In this document: piece by piece, positions 35,678 through 44,745 of the stretch | How the letters are laid out: each line of letters starts with the position of its first letter | Position numbering within the stretch: the first letter of the stretch is position 1 | Assembly (NCBI RefSeq): GCF_001644645.1 | Contig: NZ_CP011390.1 | Span: forward strand, 1,116,001-1,180,000 | Source: Flavisolibacter tropicus | Lineage (GTDB): Bacteria > Bacteroidota > Bacteroidia > Chitinophagales > Chitinophagaceae | Length of the DNA: 64,000 nucleotides | Direction: 5' to 3' | The notes under the pieces: generated by a model | Seen by the model: the letters and a program-made list of their open reading frames with translations, nothing else | Databases searched by the model: none | What the model was told of the DNA's origin: nothing | Made by a program: the position numbers and the translations under genes

Positions 35678-36802
35678 TTAGTTATCAGCAGTTAATTCAC
35701 CTAACTCAAAACGAGCGGTCACAGCTTTTTTGCTTCCTTGTTTATTCAGCGTACTAGAGTTACCTGGACTAATATCGGAAAAATAGATTGTTTCTGAATC
35801 TACTAACCGATCACCCTTTTTATAATAGAAAACGTTTACAGCTACCTGTTTCAACTTAACTGTACCCGTGTTTTGAACTGTAATATGAATCTCTTTGATA
35901 CGGGTACTATTTTCTCCTGGCACATACCGGCCATCCAATTCTGCGGCCTTAATAATAGGAACCTTTGGCACTTCATCTTCTATTGGTGAGCTAGGGAGCA
36001 CAGGATGAATGGCTAGTTGGCTATCTTTTGATTTCTTTTTTGCTATTTTATCCTGAATATCCTTTCCAGCAGCATCATCTTTGTGCAGTACTTTTCTCAT
36101 AGAATCAATAAAGGCTTCCATAGTAGTTCGTTGACTATCAGAAACCTGTTGCGGCATAACCGTTTTACTTTCTACTGGAGCTGAATATTGATGCCTTTCT
36201 TTTGGCTTGTCCGCTTTTGCTTTATTTTCTACTGCATCTTTTTGTTTGTAAACAGGCCATACGATCTCCTTGTTTTTACCAGCCAATACAAATAAGATAA
36301 ACACAGCACTTACGGCCCCAAAGGCTATCCAGCCCTTATAATTTAAGTTCGTTTCTCTTTTTTTATGCTTTTTACCATGCAGCCAATCCGCATAATCCTG
36401 CTTCAGATCTTCAAGTGAACGAGCATATTTTGTTTGTACATCTTTAGCTTCCTGTTCGTTTTTTTCATTGTACGCTTGAATACGCTGATAAATCGCATTT
36501 GCCTTTTGCTCCAGCATTTCAGCTGTTATCTCATTTTCTTCCTGCACCATTACCGCCTCTGAGTCTGGAATAATAGTATGCGTAACAGTTGGTAAAGCGG
36601 GTTGAGGTAGCGGTTCTGGAGTGATAGTTGCGGGCGTTGCGCCAATTACATAGGATTTCAGATCTTCTATTTCAGTTGGATACCGCCAACAGGCGCTTTT
36701 TCCTTCTACCCAAATAAGGTCATATGGCCGCAGCTTTAATTGTACCAGTTCGTCCAAGTTATATGGACCTTGTTCTTTATTATTACGAAGAATGCGGTAC
36801 AT
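35678..36802 (-). CDS. GYF_2-domain protein with one TM segment
   Basis: A 374-residue protein. The N-terminal 55 residues form a GYF_2 (DUF4339) domain: YRILRNNKEQGPYNLDEL, then LIWVEGKSACWRYPTEI. A coiled-coil region (about 90-140), a single TM helix (about 155-173, IAFGAVSAVFILFVLAG) and a charged, presumably periplasmic part follow, ending in a beta-rich domain (IKEIHITVQNTGTVKLKQVAVNV) that looks like a C-terminal extracellular-type fold. Function unknown; GYF_2 domains are thought to bind proline-rich partners. It is divergent from the TonB-dependent receptor. Confidence 0.65.
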   Translation of the reverse strand: MYRILRNNKEQGPYNLDELVQLKLRPYDLIWVEGKSACWRYPTEIEDLKSYVIGATPATITPEPLPQPALPTVTHTIIPDSEAVMVQEENEITAEMLEQKANAIYQRIQAYNEKNEQEAKDVQTKYARSLEDLKQDYADWLHGKKHKKRETNLNYKGWIAFGAVSAVFILFVLAGKNKEIVWPVYKQKDAVENKAKADKPKERHQYSAPVESKTVMPQQVSDSQRTTMEAFIDSMRKVLHKDDAAGKDIQDKIAKKKSKDSQLAIHPVLPSSPIEDEVPKVPIIKAAELDGRYVPGENSTRIKEIHITVQNTGTVKLKQVAVNVFYYKKGDRLVDSETIYFSDISPGNSSTLNKQGSKKAVTARFELGELTADN

Positions 36803-37145
36803 TATCCTAACAGATTAGCTTGAATAGATATGCAAATCTTAATCCATAGGCGAATTTTCTCTTTTACTGTGGTATATCTAAGTTACGATATTAATTAGTG
36901 ACTTAAAATAGAGGTGTGATCAGATATAAAAATCGCACGCCTACTATTTCGCCACGTTTTCTTCTTTCTAATAGTGCATACAACCCTCGCTGAAGTGTTG
37001 TTCTACCAGGCAAGTTTTATTCAGCCATTGGTTTTCGCTCCGGCACCAAATTGGATAGGTGCATTTGCATAAAGCCACTTAAATTAAAAGTATTTGCTCT
37101 TGAAGTTTCACCATTAAGCAGCAATTTTGACATTCAAACTCATCT
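36803..37145. other. 343-bp divergent intergenic region before the TonB-dependent receptor
   Basis: No riboswitch core that I can recognise. An imperfect hairpin (AGGTGTG at 36912 / CACGCCT at 36936, one wobble pair) is the only structure noted. No exact TAnnTTTG box was found on either strand here. Confidence 0.4.
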
Positions 37146-39317
37146 ATGCGGTTTTGGCTTTTTACTATTCTGGTATGTTGTTCTCTAAGTAGTTTTTCTC
37201 AAAATACTTTCCGCGCTGTCATTCAAAGCAGATCCACTAATGAAGCCTTAAAAGGGGCAACTATAAAGATTAATCAATCCATTTCCTTCAGTAACGATAG
37301 TGGTTATGTAGAGGTAAAGAACTTGCCTGCTGGTGAAATTAATGTAGAGGTTACTTACACTGGCTTTGAAGCGCAAGCTTTAAAATTCGCCATACCCGAT
37401 ACATCTGTACACCTGATTCTTCTGGCAAATGAACATAATGAATTGGAGAATGTAACGATTGTTGCCTCCACGCGTACCAACCAACGAATTGAAAATGCTC
37501 CCTTAAAAGTAGAAGTAATTGGACAAGAGGAAATGAGTGAGGAAAACACCCTTAAGCCAGCCAATATTGCCAGTATTCTTGGCGATGTAAGTGGTATACA
37601 AATTCAGCAATCTTCCGCTGTATCAGGAAACGCCAATGTGCGCATTCAAGGATTGGATGGCCGCTATACTCAAATCCTGAGAGACGGCATGCCCCTATTT
37701 GAAGGCTTTAGTGGAGGCTTTGGTGTTCTTCAAATACCGCCACTAGATCTAAAACAAATTGAATTGGTTAAAGGCGCCGCTTCTACCCTTTTTGGCGGTG
37801 GGGCAATTGGTGGCCTGGTTAATCTCATATCCAAAAAACCTTCGTTTAAACAAGAGGGGGAATTAACGTTCAACCAAACAACGCTAAAAGAAAGCAATTT
37901 CAACACCTATTTAGCAAGAAGAAACAAACATGTTGGCTATACATTTTTTGGCGGCCTCACGCATCAGGATGCGGTAGATGTTAACAAAGATGGTTTTAGC
38001 GATGTTCCTAAACTGAATGCCTATATCATACACCCCCGCTTTTTTGTTTACCCTGCCCAAAATCTGACGATTGCCATTGGGTATTCCGGAACATTTGAAA
38101 CAAGAAATGGTGGCGATATGCAAGTATTAAAAGGACAAAAAGACGCCATACACCAGTTCTTTGAAGAGGATGCCTCCCAACGCCATACCGGTGATGTTCA
38201 AGTGCAATATGCCATTGACCAACAACATACAGTAGAGCTTAAAGCCAGTACCAGTGCGTTCACTAACGGTATAACTACAGATGTACATTATTTTAAAGGT
38301 CGCCAGCTCAACTACTTCTCCGAGCTATCTTATGTACTTAATAATCCCACGATCAGCTGGGTGTCGGGTATAAACCTTTTGGGAGATGAGTTCACTAAAA
38401 AACCTTCAGACCCCATATTGTTAGAAAACTTTGACAACAATACCATTGGCGCATTTACACAACTAACGGTTCGCCTACCCCATCAAACCACTTTAGAAAC
38501 AGGCTTAAGAGGTGACCACCACGACCAATATGGCAATTTCTTCTTACCCAGAATTGCTTTCTTTCATCGGTTTAATGAACAATGGGCGACTCGCTTAGGC
38601 TTTGGTGCTGGTTACAAAACGCCAAATCCTTTATCGCCACAAACAACCGACTACGCCATAGAAACTATAGCACCATTACCGCCAACTGCAGAAGCTGAAA
38701 AGTCACTTGGCTATAATGCAGAAATTAATTTTAAACAGCGCTTCTCTAACGGAGCTTCATTGTTTATTAATAACGCCTTCTTCCTAACCCGGTTAAAGAA
38801 TCCGATAGTTGCCAATGAGCAAACCGACGGCAGTATTCTTTTTGATAATGTAGGAAGTAATGTTACTTCAAAAGGATTTGATACGTATGTGCAGGCAAAT
38901 CTGCACGACTGGGAGTTGTATGCTGGCTACACATTTACAATTGTGAATAGAAACTATCTGGAAGAAAATAAGTTCATGCCGCTTACACCCAAGAATCGCT
39001 GGGCCTTTGTAATGGTGTATGAAGTTGGTGATAAATGGCGGTTTGGGTTAGAAGGTTCTTATACCGGAAGCCAGTTCAGAGATAATGACACAAAAACACC
39101 AGCCTATTTGTTTATGGCTGGTGTGGTATCAAGACACCTTGGTGATCATTTCACCGTAGTATTGAATTGCGAAAACTTGTTGGATTATCGTCAAAGCCGG
39201 CATGAAAGCTTATATACCGGAACTATTACTAACCCAGTATTTAAGCCTATCTGGGCCCCTATAGATGGTAGAGCTGTAAATCTTGCCATTCGCTGGAATT
39301 GGGCAAAGAAAGTGTAA
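37146..39317 (+). CDS. TonB-dependent outer-membrane receptor with carboxypeptidase-like N-terminal domain
   Basis: A 723-residue receptor. The signal peptide ends SSFSQ; residues about 20-95 form a CarboxypepD-regulatory-like beta-sandwich (ALKGATIKINQSISFSNDSGY), then comes the plug (ENAPLKVEVIGQEEM, NVRIQGLDGRYTQILRDGMP, LDLKQIELVKGAASTLFGGG) and a 22-strand barrel closing with LAIRWNWAKKV. It imports a scarce ligand with energy from TonB. The plug resembles siderophore/heme/vitamin-type rather than SusC-type receptors, and no susD follows; the ligand is unknown. It ends 4 bases before the convergent rimO stop. Confidence 0.9.
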   Translation: MRFWLFTILVCCSLSSFSQNTFRAVIQSRSTNEALKGATIKINQSISFSNDSGYVEVKNLPAGEINVEVTYTGFEAQALKFAIPDTSVHLILLANEHNELENVTIVASTRTNQRIENAPLKVEVIGQEEMSEENTLKPANIASILGDVSGIQIQQSSAVSGNANVRIQGLDGRYTQILRDGMPLFEGFSGGFGVLQIPPLDLKQIELVKGAASTLFGGGAIGGLVNLISKKPSFKQEGELTFNQTTLKESNFNTYLARRNKHVGYTFFGGLTHQDAVDVNKDGFSDVPKLNAYIIHPRFFVYPAQNLTIAIGYSGTFETRNGGDMQVLKGQKDAIHQFFEEDASQRHTGDVQVQYAIDQQHTVELKASTSAFTNGITTDVHYFKGRQLNYFSELSYVLNNPTISWVSGINLLGDEFTKKPSDPILLENFDNNTIGAFTQLTVRLPHQTTLETGLRGDHHDQYGNFFLPRIAFFHRFNEQWATRLGFGAGYKTPNPLSPQTTDYAIETIAPLPPTAEAEKSLGYNAEINFKQRFSNGASLFINNAFFLTRLKNPIVANEQTDGSILFDNVGSNVTSKGFDTYVQANLHDWELYAGYTFTIVNRNYLEENKFMPLTPKNRWAFVMVYEVGDKWRFGLEGSYTGSQFRDNDTKTPAYLFMAGVVSRHLGDHFTVVLNCENLLDYRQSRHESLYTGTITNPVFKPIWAPIDGRAVNLAIRWNWAKKV

Positions 39318-39321
39318 GCAA

Positions 39322-40638
39322 TTATTTACCGCTTACCACTTCACCTTCCAAGTCATAATCATAGGCCTTGGTGATCTTGACATTATAGAAAGATCCGGGT
39401 TGCAGCTTTTCTGAAGTTTGTACAATTACTTCATTGTCCACTTCTACACTGTCAAACTCTGTACGGCCTAAATAGCGACCAGCCTCTTTCTTATCAATTA
39501 ATACTTTAAAGGTCTGTCCTACTTTCTCCTGGTTCTTTTCATAACTGATCTCCTGTTGCACGGCCATGATCTCCTCAGCACGGCGCTGTTTCTCTTCAGC
39601 AGGTACATCATCTACCAATGCATAAGCAGGTGTATCTTCTTCATGTGAATAGGTAAAGATGCCCACACGGTCAAAACGCTGACGCTCCAGGAACCCTTTT
39701 AATTCTTCTACATCATCTAATGTTTCACCAGGAAAACCTGCAATCAATGTGGTACGCAGACAAATACCCGGTACTGTTTGACGAATATTCTGAACCAGGT
39801 CTTCCATCTCTGCACGGGTAATCTGACGGCGCATCGCCTTCAGCATATTATCAGCTGCGTGTTGCAGCGGCATATCTAAATAGTTGCAGATGTTGTCGCG
39901 CTCGCGCATTACATCCAATATCTCCATCGGGAACTTATGCGGATAAGCATAGTGCAAACGGATCCACTCAATACCTGGCACATCACTCAAACGTTTCAAC
40001 AGATCGGGCAGCATACGCTTTTTATACATATCCAATCCATAATATGTCAACTCCTGCGCAATCAGCATGATCTCTTTTACACCGCGCTTGGCCAGTGTTT
40101 CCGCTTCTTTCACCAGATCTTCAATAGAGCGGCTTGTATGGTTACCACGCATTAAAGGAATAGCACAGAAAGCACACGTACGGTTACAGCCTTCAGCTAT
40201 TTTCATATAAGCATAGTGTTGTGGAGTGGCCAGTAAGCGCTCTCCAATCAATTCACTCTTATAATCGGCTTCAAATCTTTTTAAGATCAGGGGCAATTCC
40301 ATGGTACCAAACCAGGCATCCACTTCCGGAATACTTTGCTCCAGGTCATCACGATAGCGTTGCGTCAAACAGCCCGTTACATATACTTTATCAAGCTTAC
40401 CTTTTTGTTTCAGGCTTACTTGCTCAAGGATCGTATTCACACTCTCCTCTTTTGCTTTATCAATAAAGCCACAAGTATTTACAATAACTATGTTATGATC
40501 ACGCTTAGTGCTTTCATGAACTACATCAATTTCATTAGCCTGCAGCTGCCCGCTAAGAACCTCGCTGTCTACCATATTCTTGCTACAGCCTAATGTGATA
40601 ATGTTGACCTTATCTTTTTTGAGTGTTTTTGCTTTCAT
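39322..40638 (-). CDS. rimO: Ribosomal protein S12 methylthiotransferase
   Basis: A 438-residue radical SAM methylthiotransferase that modifies Asp89 of ribosomal protein S12. The UPF0004 domain begins with IITLGCSKNMVDSEVL, the RimO form of the first Cys motif; the radical SAM cluster motif is CNRTCAFC, with IPLMRGNHTSR after it, and the C-terminal TRAM domain is present (FKVLIDKKEAGRYLGRTEFDSVEVDN). The SKNMVDSE wording and YAYPH segment separate it from MiaB. A TACCTTTG box lies 8 bases upstream of the ATG. Confidence 0.95.
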   Translation of the reverse strand: MKAKTLKKDKVNIITLGCSKNMVDSEVLSGQLQANEIDVVHESTKRDHNIVIVNTCGFIDKAKEESVNTILEQVSLKQKGKLDKVYVTGCLTQRYRDDLEQSIPEVDAWFGTMELPLILKRFEADYKSELIGERLLATPQHYAYMKIAEGCNRTCAFCAIPLMRGNHTSRSIEDLVKEAETLAKRGVKEIMLIAQELTYYGLDMYKKRMLPDLLKRLSDVPGIEWIRLHYAYPHKFPMEILDVMRERDNICNYLDMPLQHAADNMLKAMRRQITRAEMEDLVQNIRQTVPGICLRTTLIAGFPGETLDDVEELKGFLERQRFDRVGIFTYSHEEDTPAYALVDDVPAEEKQRRAEEIMAVQQEISYEKNQEKVGQTFKVLIDKKEAGRYLGRTEFDSVEVDNEVIVQTSEKLQPGSFYNVKITKAYDYDLEGEVVSGK

Positions 40639-40645
40639 GCGGCTG

Positions 40646-40653
40646 CAAAGGTA
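40646..40653 (-). promoter_or_regulatory. -7 box TACCTTTG of the rimO promoter
   Basis: Exact TAnnTTTG match followed by C on the reverse strand, ending 7 bases before the rimO ATG at 40638. The same word appears before ccmE and rpmB. Confidence 0.5.
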
Positions 40654-40733
40654 GCCGTATTCTATATTTTATCCTGTTTAGGAATATGTAAATAAGTTTG
40701 TAGCTATTGGTAAGGCTTAGATAAAAGGATATT

Positions 40734-41927
40734 ATGCGATTCAGACACCTATATAGAGAGTTTACAGAAAGCGAAAAATCGGGCGGAATTGTTCTTTTAG
40801 GATGCACCATTCTTTCTCTTTTATTAGCCAATAGTGGCTGGGGCGAAACCTATACCCATTTCTGGCACGAGGAGGTTAACCTCTCCTTTCCTGCTGTCAA
40901 TCTGAACTATTCTGTAGAGCAATGGATCAATGATGGGCTAATGACCATCTTCTTTCTGCTGGTAGGGTTGGAAATAGAGCGCGAGCTCTATGCAGGGGAG
41001 CTTTCTAACCTTAAAAATGCCACACTGCCTATTGCAGCGGCGATTGGCGGAATGTTAGTGCCAGCTGCCATTCACTTTTTCTTCAACAAAGGCACAGCTA
41101 CTCAATCGGGCTATGGCATTCCTATGGCCACGGACATCGCTTTTGCTCTTGGCATACTGGCTTTATTAGGCAGGCGTATACCGCACTCTCTAAAGATCTT
41201 TTTAACAGCCCTGGCTATTATTGATGACCTGGGCGCCATATTAGTAATTGCTATTTTTTATAGCGGCGGAATTGCCTGGGGCTACTTACTAGCCGCTTTA
41301 GCCGTATTTGGCTTACTTCTTCTATTTAACCGCTTTAAGATACGCAGCCTGCCTGTTTACATTGTATTTGGTATCATCATGTGGTATTGCATGTTGCAGT
41401 CCGGCGTTCATGCTACCATAACAGGCGTTCTTTTCGCCTTTGCCTTACCCTTCGATAAAGATGATGACAATAATATCTCCTACCATTTACAGCATTTTCT
41501 GCACAAACCGGTGGCTTTTGGTATCCTCCCTCTTTTTGCCTTAGCCAATACAGGTATCATTCTTAATCCCGGTTGGTATTATCATCTAACAGAACGTAAT
41601 AGCTTAGGTATAATCCTGGGGTTGGTTATTGGAAAACCACTTGGAATCACATTGTTTAGTTGGTTACTAATCAAACTTAAATGGGGATCTCTACCGCATC
41701 GAGTAAGCTGGAAGCAATTAGCCGGAGCCGGCATGCTGGGCGGTATAGGATTTACTATGTCCATCTTCATTTCCAATCTGGCTTTTAAGGATAGCGAATT
41801 GATTCAATTCTCTAAAATATCTGTACTGATAGGCTCCCTAATAGCATCCCTTCTTGGCTTACTATTTCTATACTTTGCAACAAAGAAACCTATTAAAGCC
41901 AGTCATAAAGCCTCAGCAGAAGTATAA
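40734..41927 (+). CDS. nhaA: Na+/H+ antiporter NhaA
   Basis: A 397-residue inner-membrane antiporter exchanging sodium or lithium for protons, used for pH and salt homeostasis. It has the family's N-terminal FTESEKSGGIVLLGCTILSL start, the conserved WINDGLMTIFFLLVGLEIERE, the PMATDIAFALG segment and the ion-binding Asp pair in ALAIIDDLGAILVI, and about eleven to twelve TM helices overall. Length is normal. It is divergent from rimO with a 95-base gap and is followed by a terminator shared with ftsY. Confidence 0.95.
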   Translation: MRFRHLYREFTESEKSGGIVLLGCTILSLLLANSGWGETYTHFWHEEVNLSFPAVNLNYSVEQWINDGLMTIFFLLVGLEIERELYAGELSNLKNATLPIAAAIGGMLVPAAIHFFFNKGTATQSGYGIPMATDIAFALGILALLGRRIPHSLKIFLTALAIIDDLGAILVIAIFYSGGIAWGYLLAALAVFGLLLLFNRFKIRSLPVYIVFGIIMWYCMLQSGVHATITGVLFAFALPFDKDDDNNISYHLQHFLHKPVAFGILPLFALANTGIILNPGWYYHLTERNSLGIILGLVIGKPLGITLFSWLLIKLKWGSLPHRVSWKQLAGAGMLGGIGFTMSIFISNLAFKDSELIQFSKISVLIGSLIASLLGLLFLYFATKKPIKASHKASAEV

Positions 41928-41946
41928 TCTCGCTAATACAAAAGAA

Positions 41947-41973
41947 ATAAAAAGTCCAGCCTAAGCTGGACTT
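41947..41973 (-). terminator. Rho-independent terminator of ftsY (also downstream of nhaA)
   Basis: AAGTCCAGC-CTAA-GCTGGACTT gives a perfect 9-bp stem; on the reverse strand it is followed by TTTTT, so it best serves ftsY. It may weakly stop nhaA as well. Confidence 0.75.
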
Positions 41974-42009
41974 GTATCATTATGAAGAAGATATATTCTA
42001 ACGTATCGA

Positions 42010-42975
42010 TTAAACCTTGTTCAAGCTAAACAAGCTATCTACAAATTCATGCTTGTCAAATACCAGCAGATCTTCCATCTTCTCACCCACACCAATAAAC
42101 TTCACCGGAATTTTAAACTGGTTGGCAATAGCTAGTACCACACCACCTTTTGCTGTACCATCGAGCTTAGTAATAGCCATAGCGGAAACATCTGTTGCAG
42201 CCGTAAATTGTTTGGCTTGCTCCAAGGCATTTTGGCCAGTAGAACCGTCCAACACCAGCAATACCTCGTGAGGGGCACCCGGCAATACTTTTTCAATACT
42301 ACGTTTGATCTTACTTAACTCATCCATTAAGTAAAGCTTATTATGCAAACGGCCGGCCGTATCTATCAACACCACATCTGTTCCACGTGCCACAGCGCTC
42401 TGCACAGTATCAAAAGCCACTGCAGCCGGATCAGAGCCCATTGCTTGCTTTACGATAGGTACACCTGTTCTTTCTGACCATATAGTTAGCTGATCAACCG
42501 CAGCAGCTCTAAAGGTATCAGCAGCACCTAATAAAACCGATTTACCTGCCTTTTGGAAGTTATATGCAAGCTTACCGATAGTAGTAGTTTTTCCGACACC
42601 ATTAACCCCAACCACTAAAATGATATAGGGCTTTGTAGGCAGATCGGTATGGAAATCATAGCTGTTAGAAGAAGGTGCATCAACCAGAATAGCTTCAATT
42701 TCTTCTTGCAATATCTTATTTAACTCACTTGTATTCAAGTATTTATCTTTAGCTACCCGCTGCTCTATCTGGTCAATGATCTTTACGGTGGTTTCAATAC
42801 CCACATCGGCAGTCACCAAGGCTTCCTCCAAATTGTCAAGTACCTCTTCGTCTACAGTGCTTTTACCAGCAATGGCTTTAGAGACCTTGGAAAAGAAACT
42901 GTCTTTTGTTTTTTGTAATCCTTCGTCAAGGCTTTCCTTTTCTTTCTTACCAAATAGCTTGTTGAAAAATCCCAT
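42010..42975 (-). CDS. ftsY: Signal recognition particle receptor FtsY
   Basis: A 321-residue SRP GTPase that docks ribosome-SRP complexes at the inner membrane. The N domain starts after a short basic leader (MGFFNKLFGKKEKE), with none of the long acidic A domain of E. coli. The NG domain shows the P-loop GVNGVGKTT, DTFRAAAVDQL, DTAGRL and TKLDGTAKGG. It belongs to the Bacteroidota cluster rpmB-rpmG-DUF4295-ftsY, but a hairpin terminator between DUF4295 and ftsY suggests separate transcription. Confidence 0.95.
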   Translation of the reverse strand: MGFFNKLFGKKEKESLDEGLQKTKDSFFSKVSKAIAGKSTVDEEVLDNLEEALVTADVGIETTVKIIDQIEQRVAKDKYLNTSELNKILQEEIEAILVDAPSSNSYDFHTDLPTKPYIILVVGVNGVGKTTTIGKLAYNFQKAGKSVLLGAADTFRAAAVDQLTIWSERTGVPIVKQAMGSDPAAVAFDTVQSAVARGTDVVLIDTAGRLHNKLYLMDELSKIKRSIEKVLPGAPHEVLLVLDGSTGQNALEQAKQFTAATDVSAMAITKLDGTAKGGVVLAIANQFKIPVKFIGVGEKMEDLLVFDKHEFVDSLFSLNKV

Positions 42976-43193
42976 AGTGACAATTCTTACCCCCAGCCCC
43001 TAAAGGGAGCAGCCAGACTACTTTGCCCTTTTTTGACCTGAAGGATATTTAAATGATTAAGAAACAGAGCTTTACGATGTAATTTATAACCCAGGGGAAG
43101 TATACCCACGGAGCCATCTACCATCAATTTAAAGACCTATTAGGGCTGCAAGATACTAAGCGGATGGAAAACAACCGACATTCAGTACCGGAC

Positions 43194-43229
43194 ATAATAA
43201 AAGCTGCCCCATGGATATGAGGCAGCTTT
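43194..43229 (-). terminator. Terminator of the rpmB-rpmG-DUF4295 operon
   Basis: On the reverse strand AAAGCTGCC / GGCAGCTTT (9 bp, 12-base loop) followed by TATTAT, 25 bases after the DUF4295 stop. Confidence 0.7.
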
Positions 43230-43253
43230 CAGGAAAATTTACTAACCCTATAA

Positions 43254-43427
43254 TTATTTTTGAGCTAAGAAATCTTTCACTTTCTCTTTGTGAACGATTT
43301 GCTCTTTAAAGGTATAAGCGCCAGTCTTAGGGCTGCGTACAGCTCTAATCACTTTGCTCCAGTTCTTTGCTTCAGCTGCTGCTTTAGCATCTTTAGTTTT
43401 CGCGTTCTTTGAAGCTGCTTTTGCCAT
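43254..43427 (-). CDS. DUF4295 small basic protein, ribosome-associated (bL38-like)
   Basis: A 57-residue Lys/Ala-rich protein too short for ordinary ORF cut-offs. It starts MAKAASKNAKTKDAKAAAEA and ends KEKVKDFLAQK with the core SPKTGAYTFKEQIVHK. It fits DUF4295, a family restricted to Bacteroidota and found next to the L28 and L33 genes. From memory, the Flavobacterium johnsoniae ribosome structure assigned this family as ribosomal protein bL38; I cannot verify that here. It is third in the rpmB-rpmG operon and is followed by a terminator. Confidence 0.85.
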   Translation of the reverse strand: MAKAASKNAKTKDAKAAAEAKNWSKVIRAVRSPKTGAYTFKEQIVHKEKVKDFLAQK

Positions 43428-43514
43428 GATTAATTAATTTGAATAATTTGATAATCAGCTATTGTGCTAAAGGAAAAGGCATACGCCACTTTCCAAATTG
43501 GCACATGGCCAAAT

Positions 43515-43697
43515 TTATTTAATTTCTTTATGAACAGTAACCTTCTTCAGGTTTGGGTTGAATTTTTTCAACTCCAAACGCTCAGGATTGTTCTTTTTGT
43601 TCTTTTCAGTAATGTAACGGCTAGTACCAGGCACATTAGTGGTTTTTTGCTCAGTGCATTCCAGAATTACCTGTACGCGGTTTCCTTTCTTTGCCAT
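43515..43697 (-). CDS. rpmG: 50S ribosomal protein L33
   Basis: A 60-residue bL33, starting [20 protein letters not shown] and ending [11 protein letters not shown], with the [20 protein letters not shown] core. Only one Cys is present, so it is the zinc-free form. It lies between rpmB (11 bases upstream) and the DUF4295 gene. Confidence 0.95.
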   Translation of the reverse strand: MAKKGNRVQVILECTEQKTTNVPGTSRYITEKNKKNNPERLELKKFNPNLKKVTVHKEIK

Positions 43698-43708
43698 TGT
43701 TAATTATT

Positions 43709-43945
43709 TTAGATATGTTGTCCTTGAGCTCTTAACTCTTTTACAACAGTTAATAAACCTTTTTTGTTGATCGTACGGATTCCGTCAGCAGTAAGCTTTA
43801 AAGTAATCCACTTATTCTCTTCTGCTAAGAAAAATCTCTTGGTTTGCAAATTAGGTAGGAAACGACGTTTGGTCTTGATATTAGAGTGAGACACCTTATT
43901 ACCACCAATTGGCGTTTTACCAGTAACCTGACATACTCGTGCCAT
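43709..43945 (-). CDS. rpmB: 50S ribosomal protein L28
   Basis: A 78-residue bL28: [20 protein letters not shown], then [18 protein letters not shown] and a [13 protein letters not shown] end. Length and motifs are typical, with a single Cys (zinc-free form). First gene of the rpmB-rpmG-DUF4295 operon, with a promoter box 22 bases upstream of its ATG. Confidence 0.96.
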   Translation of the reverse strand: MARVCQVTGKTPIGGNKVSHSNIKTKRRFLPNLQTKRFFLAEENKWITLKLTADGIRTINKKGLLTVVKELRAQGQHI

Positions 43946-43967
43946 GACTTTGGAAAATTTTGGAGTG

Positions 43968-43975
43968 CAAAGGTA
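43968..43975 (-). promoter_or_regulatory. -7 box TACCTTTG of the rpmB-rpmG-DUF4295 promoter
   Basis: Exact TAnnTTTG match followed by CA on the reverse strand, ending 22 bases before the rpmB ATG. Upstream is a T-rich stretch without a clear TTG. Confidence 0.5.
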
Positions 43976-44745
43976 GGGGAAAAAGAGTAATGTAGAAAGG
44001 AAAAACGAAAAAAGTCTATAAATCTTTCGTTTTTAACGTTTAGCACATACCTCAGAACTTGCTCAAAGATAGATGAATGTTGAGTTCTAAGTCAAGAGTC
44101 AATGGTCATTGGCCGATGGTGAAATCTGAATAATATATAGAGACTTACTCTCTACCCCACCGCCAGGCTGTGCTGTCAGGGATCAGACATCTGGGCTGCT
44201 TTCCCGTTTTAGTCCTATCACAACGCTGCAACCCAGTCCTTATTTAATGCTGTCCCGTTCACGCTCTGGGGCCCTCCTTGAAAAATGATCCCTTTCACCA
44301 ATTTTCAGGTCTTCATCCCCTTTCCTTCGATTTTCCTTCGATTCTTCTTCGATATTGCTTCGATATTCCTTCGATAGCTAGGATCGAACGAAATACGGTG
44401 CAAATAGGAAGAAATGTCCTTGTATAATAATATATGACTGCCTTTTTCTGATGATACGGTATTCATTATCTTCAAACTCTCTGCTGGTTATTAGGACAAC
44501 TGAACGCCATTACCTCCCATAAATAACAATCATAACTATATTATACAGATTAAGAATATCAGGTACATAATCCAATTAATCCATATTCTAAAGCCAACCT
44601 ATCTGCGGTCCCTTTTGAACGTATCTTATTTTACTTTAGCTTCGCCACGCGAAAATGTTAACGAAAGTCAAACCGTTAGGAAGGTGTTTTTTAACGATTG
44701 GCTCGTTGATTGACCCATAATTGTAATTCTAAAATTTAAATTATC
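43976..44745. other. 770-bp divergent intergenic region between rpmB and lpdA
   Basis: No ORF of note. Bases about 44155-44280 are far richer in G+C than the surrounding gaps and carry a partly self-complementary stretch (CCAGGC at 44162 / CTGGG at 44191, with TGTC/GACA inside). Next comes the 11-bp-phased array at 44325-44379, then AT-rich sequence leading to lpdA. The GC-rich block could be an interspersed repeat or an unrecognised RNA; I cannot assign it. Confidence 0.4.
44325..44379. repeat. Five 11-bp tandem units with CTTCGAT core
   Basis: CTTCGAT starts at 44325, 44336, 44347, 44358 and 44369, exactly 11 bp apart, each followed by a variable TTTC/TCTT/ATTG/ATTC/AGCT. On the reverse strand the unit reads ATCGAAG. 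An inverted half, ATCGAA, follows at 44383. The exact helical spacing and conserved core with variable spacer suggest a protein-binding array rather than simple slippage. Confidence 0.75.

Noticed and set aside
36803..37145. Cobalamin or other riboswitch before the TonB-dependent receptor
   Set aside because: No conserved riboswitch core could be found in the gap.
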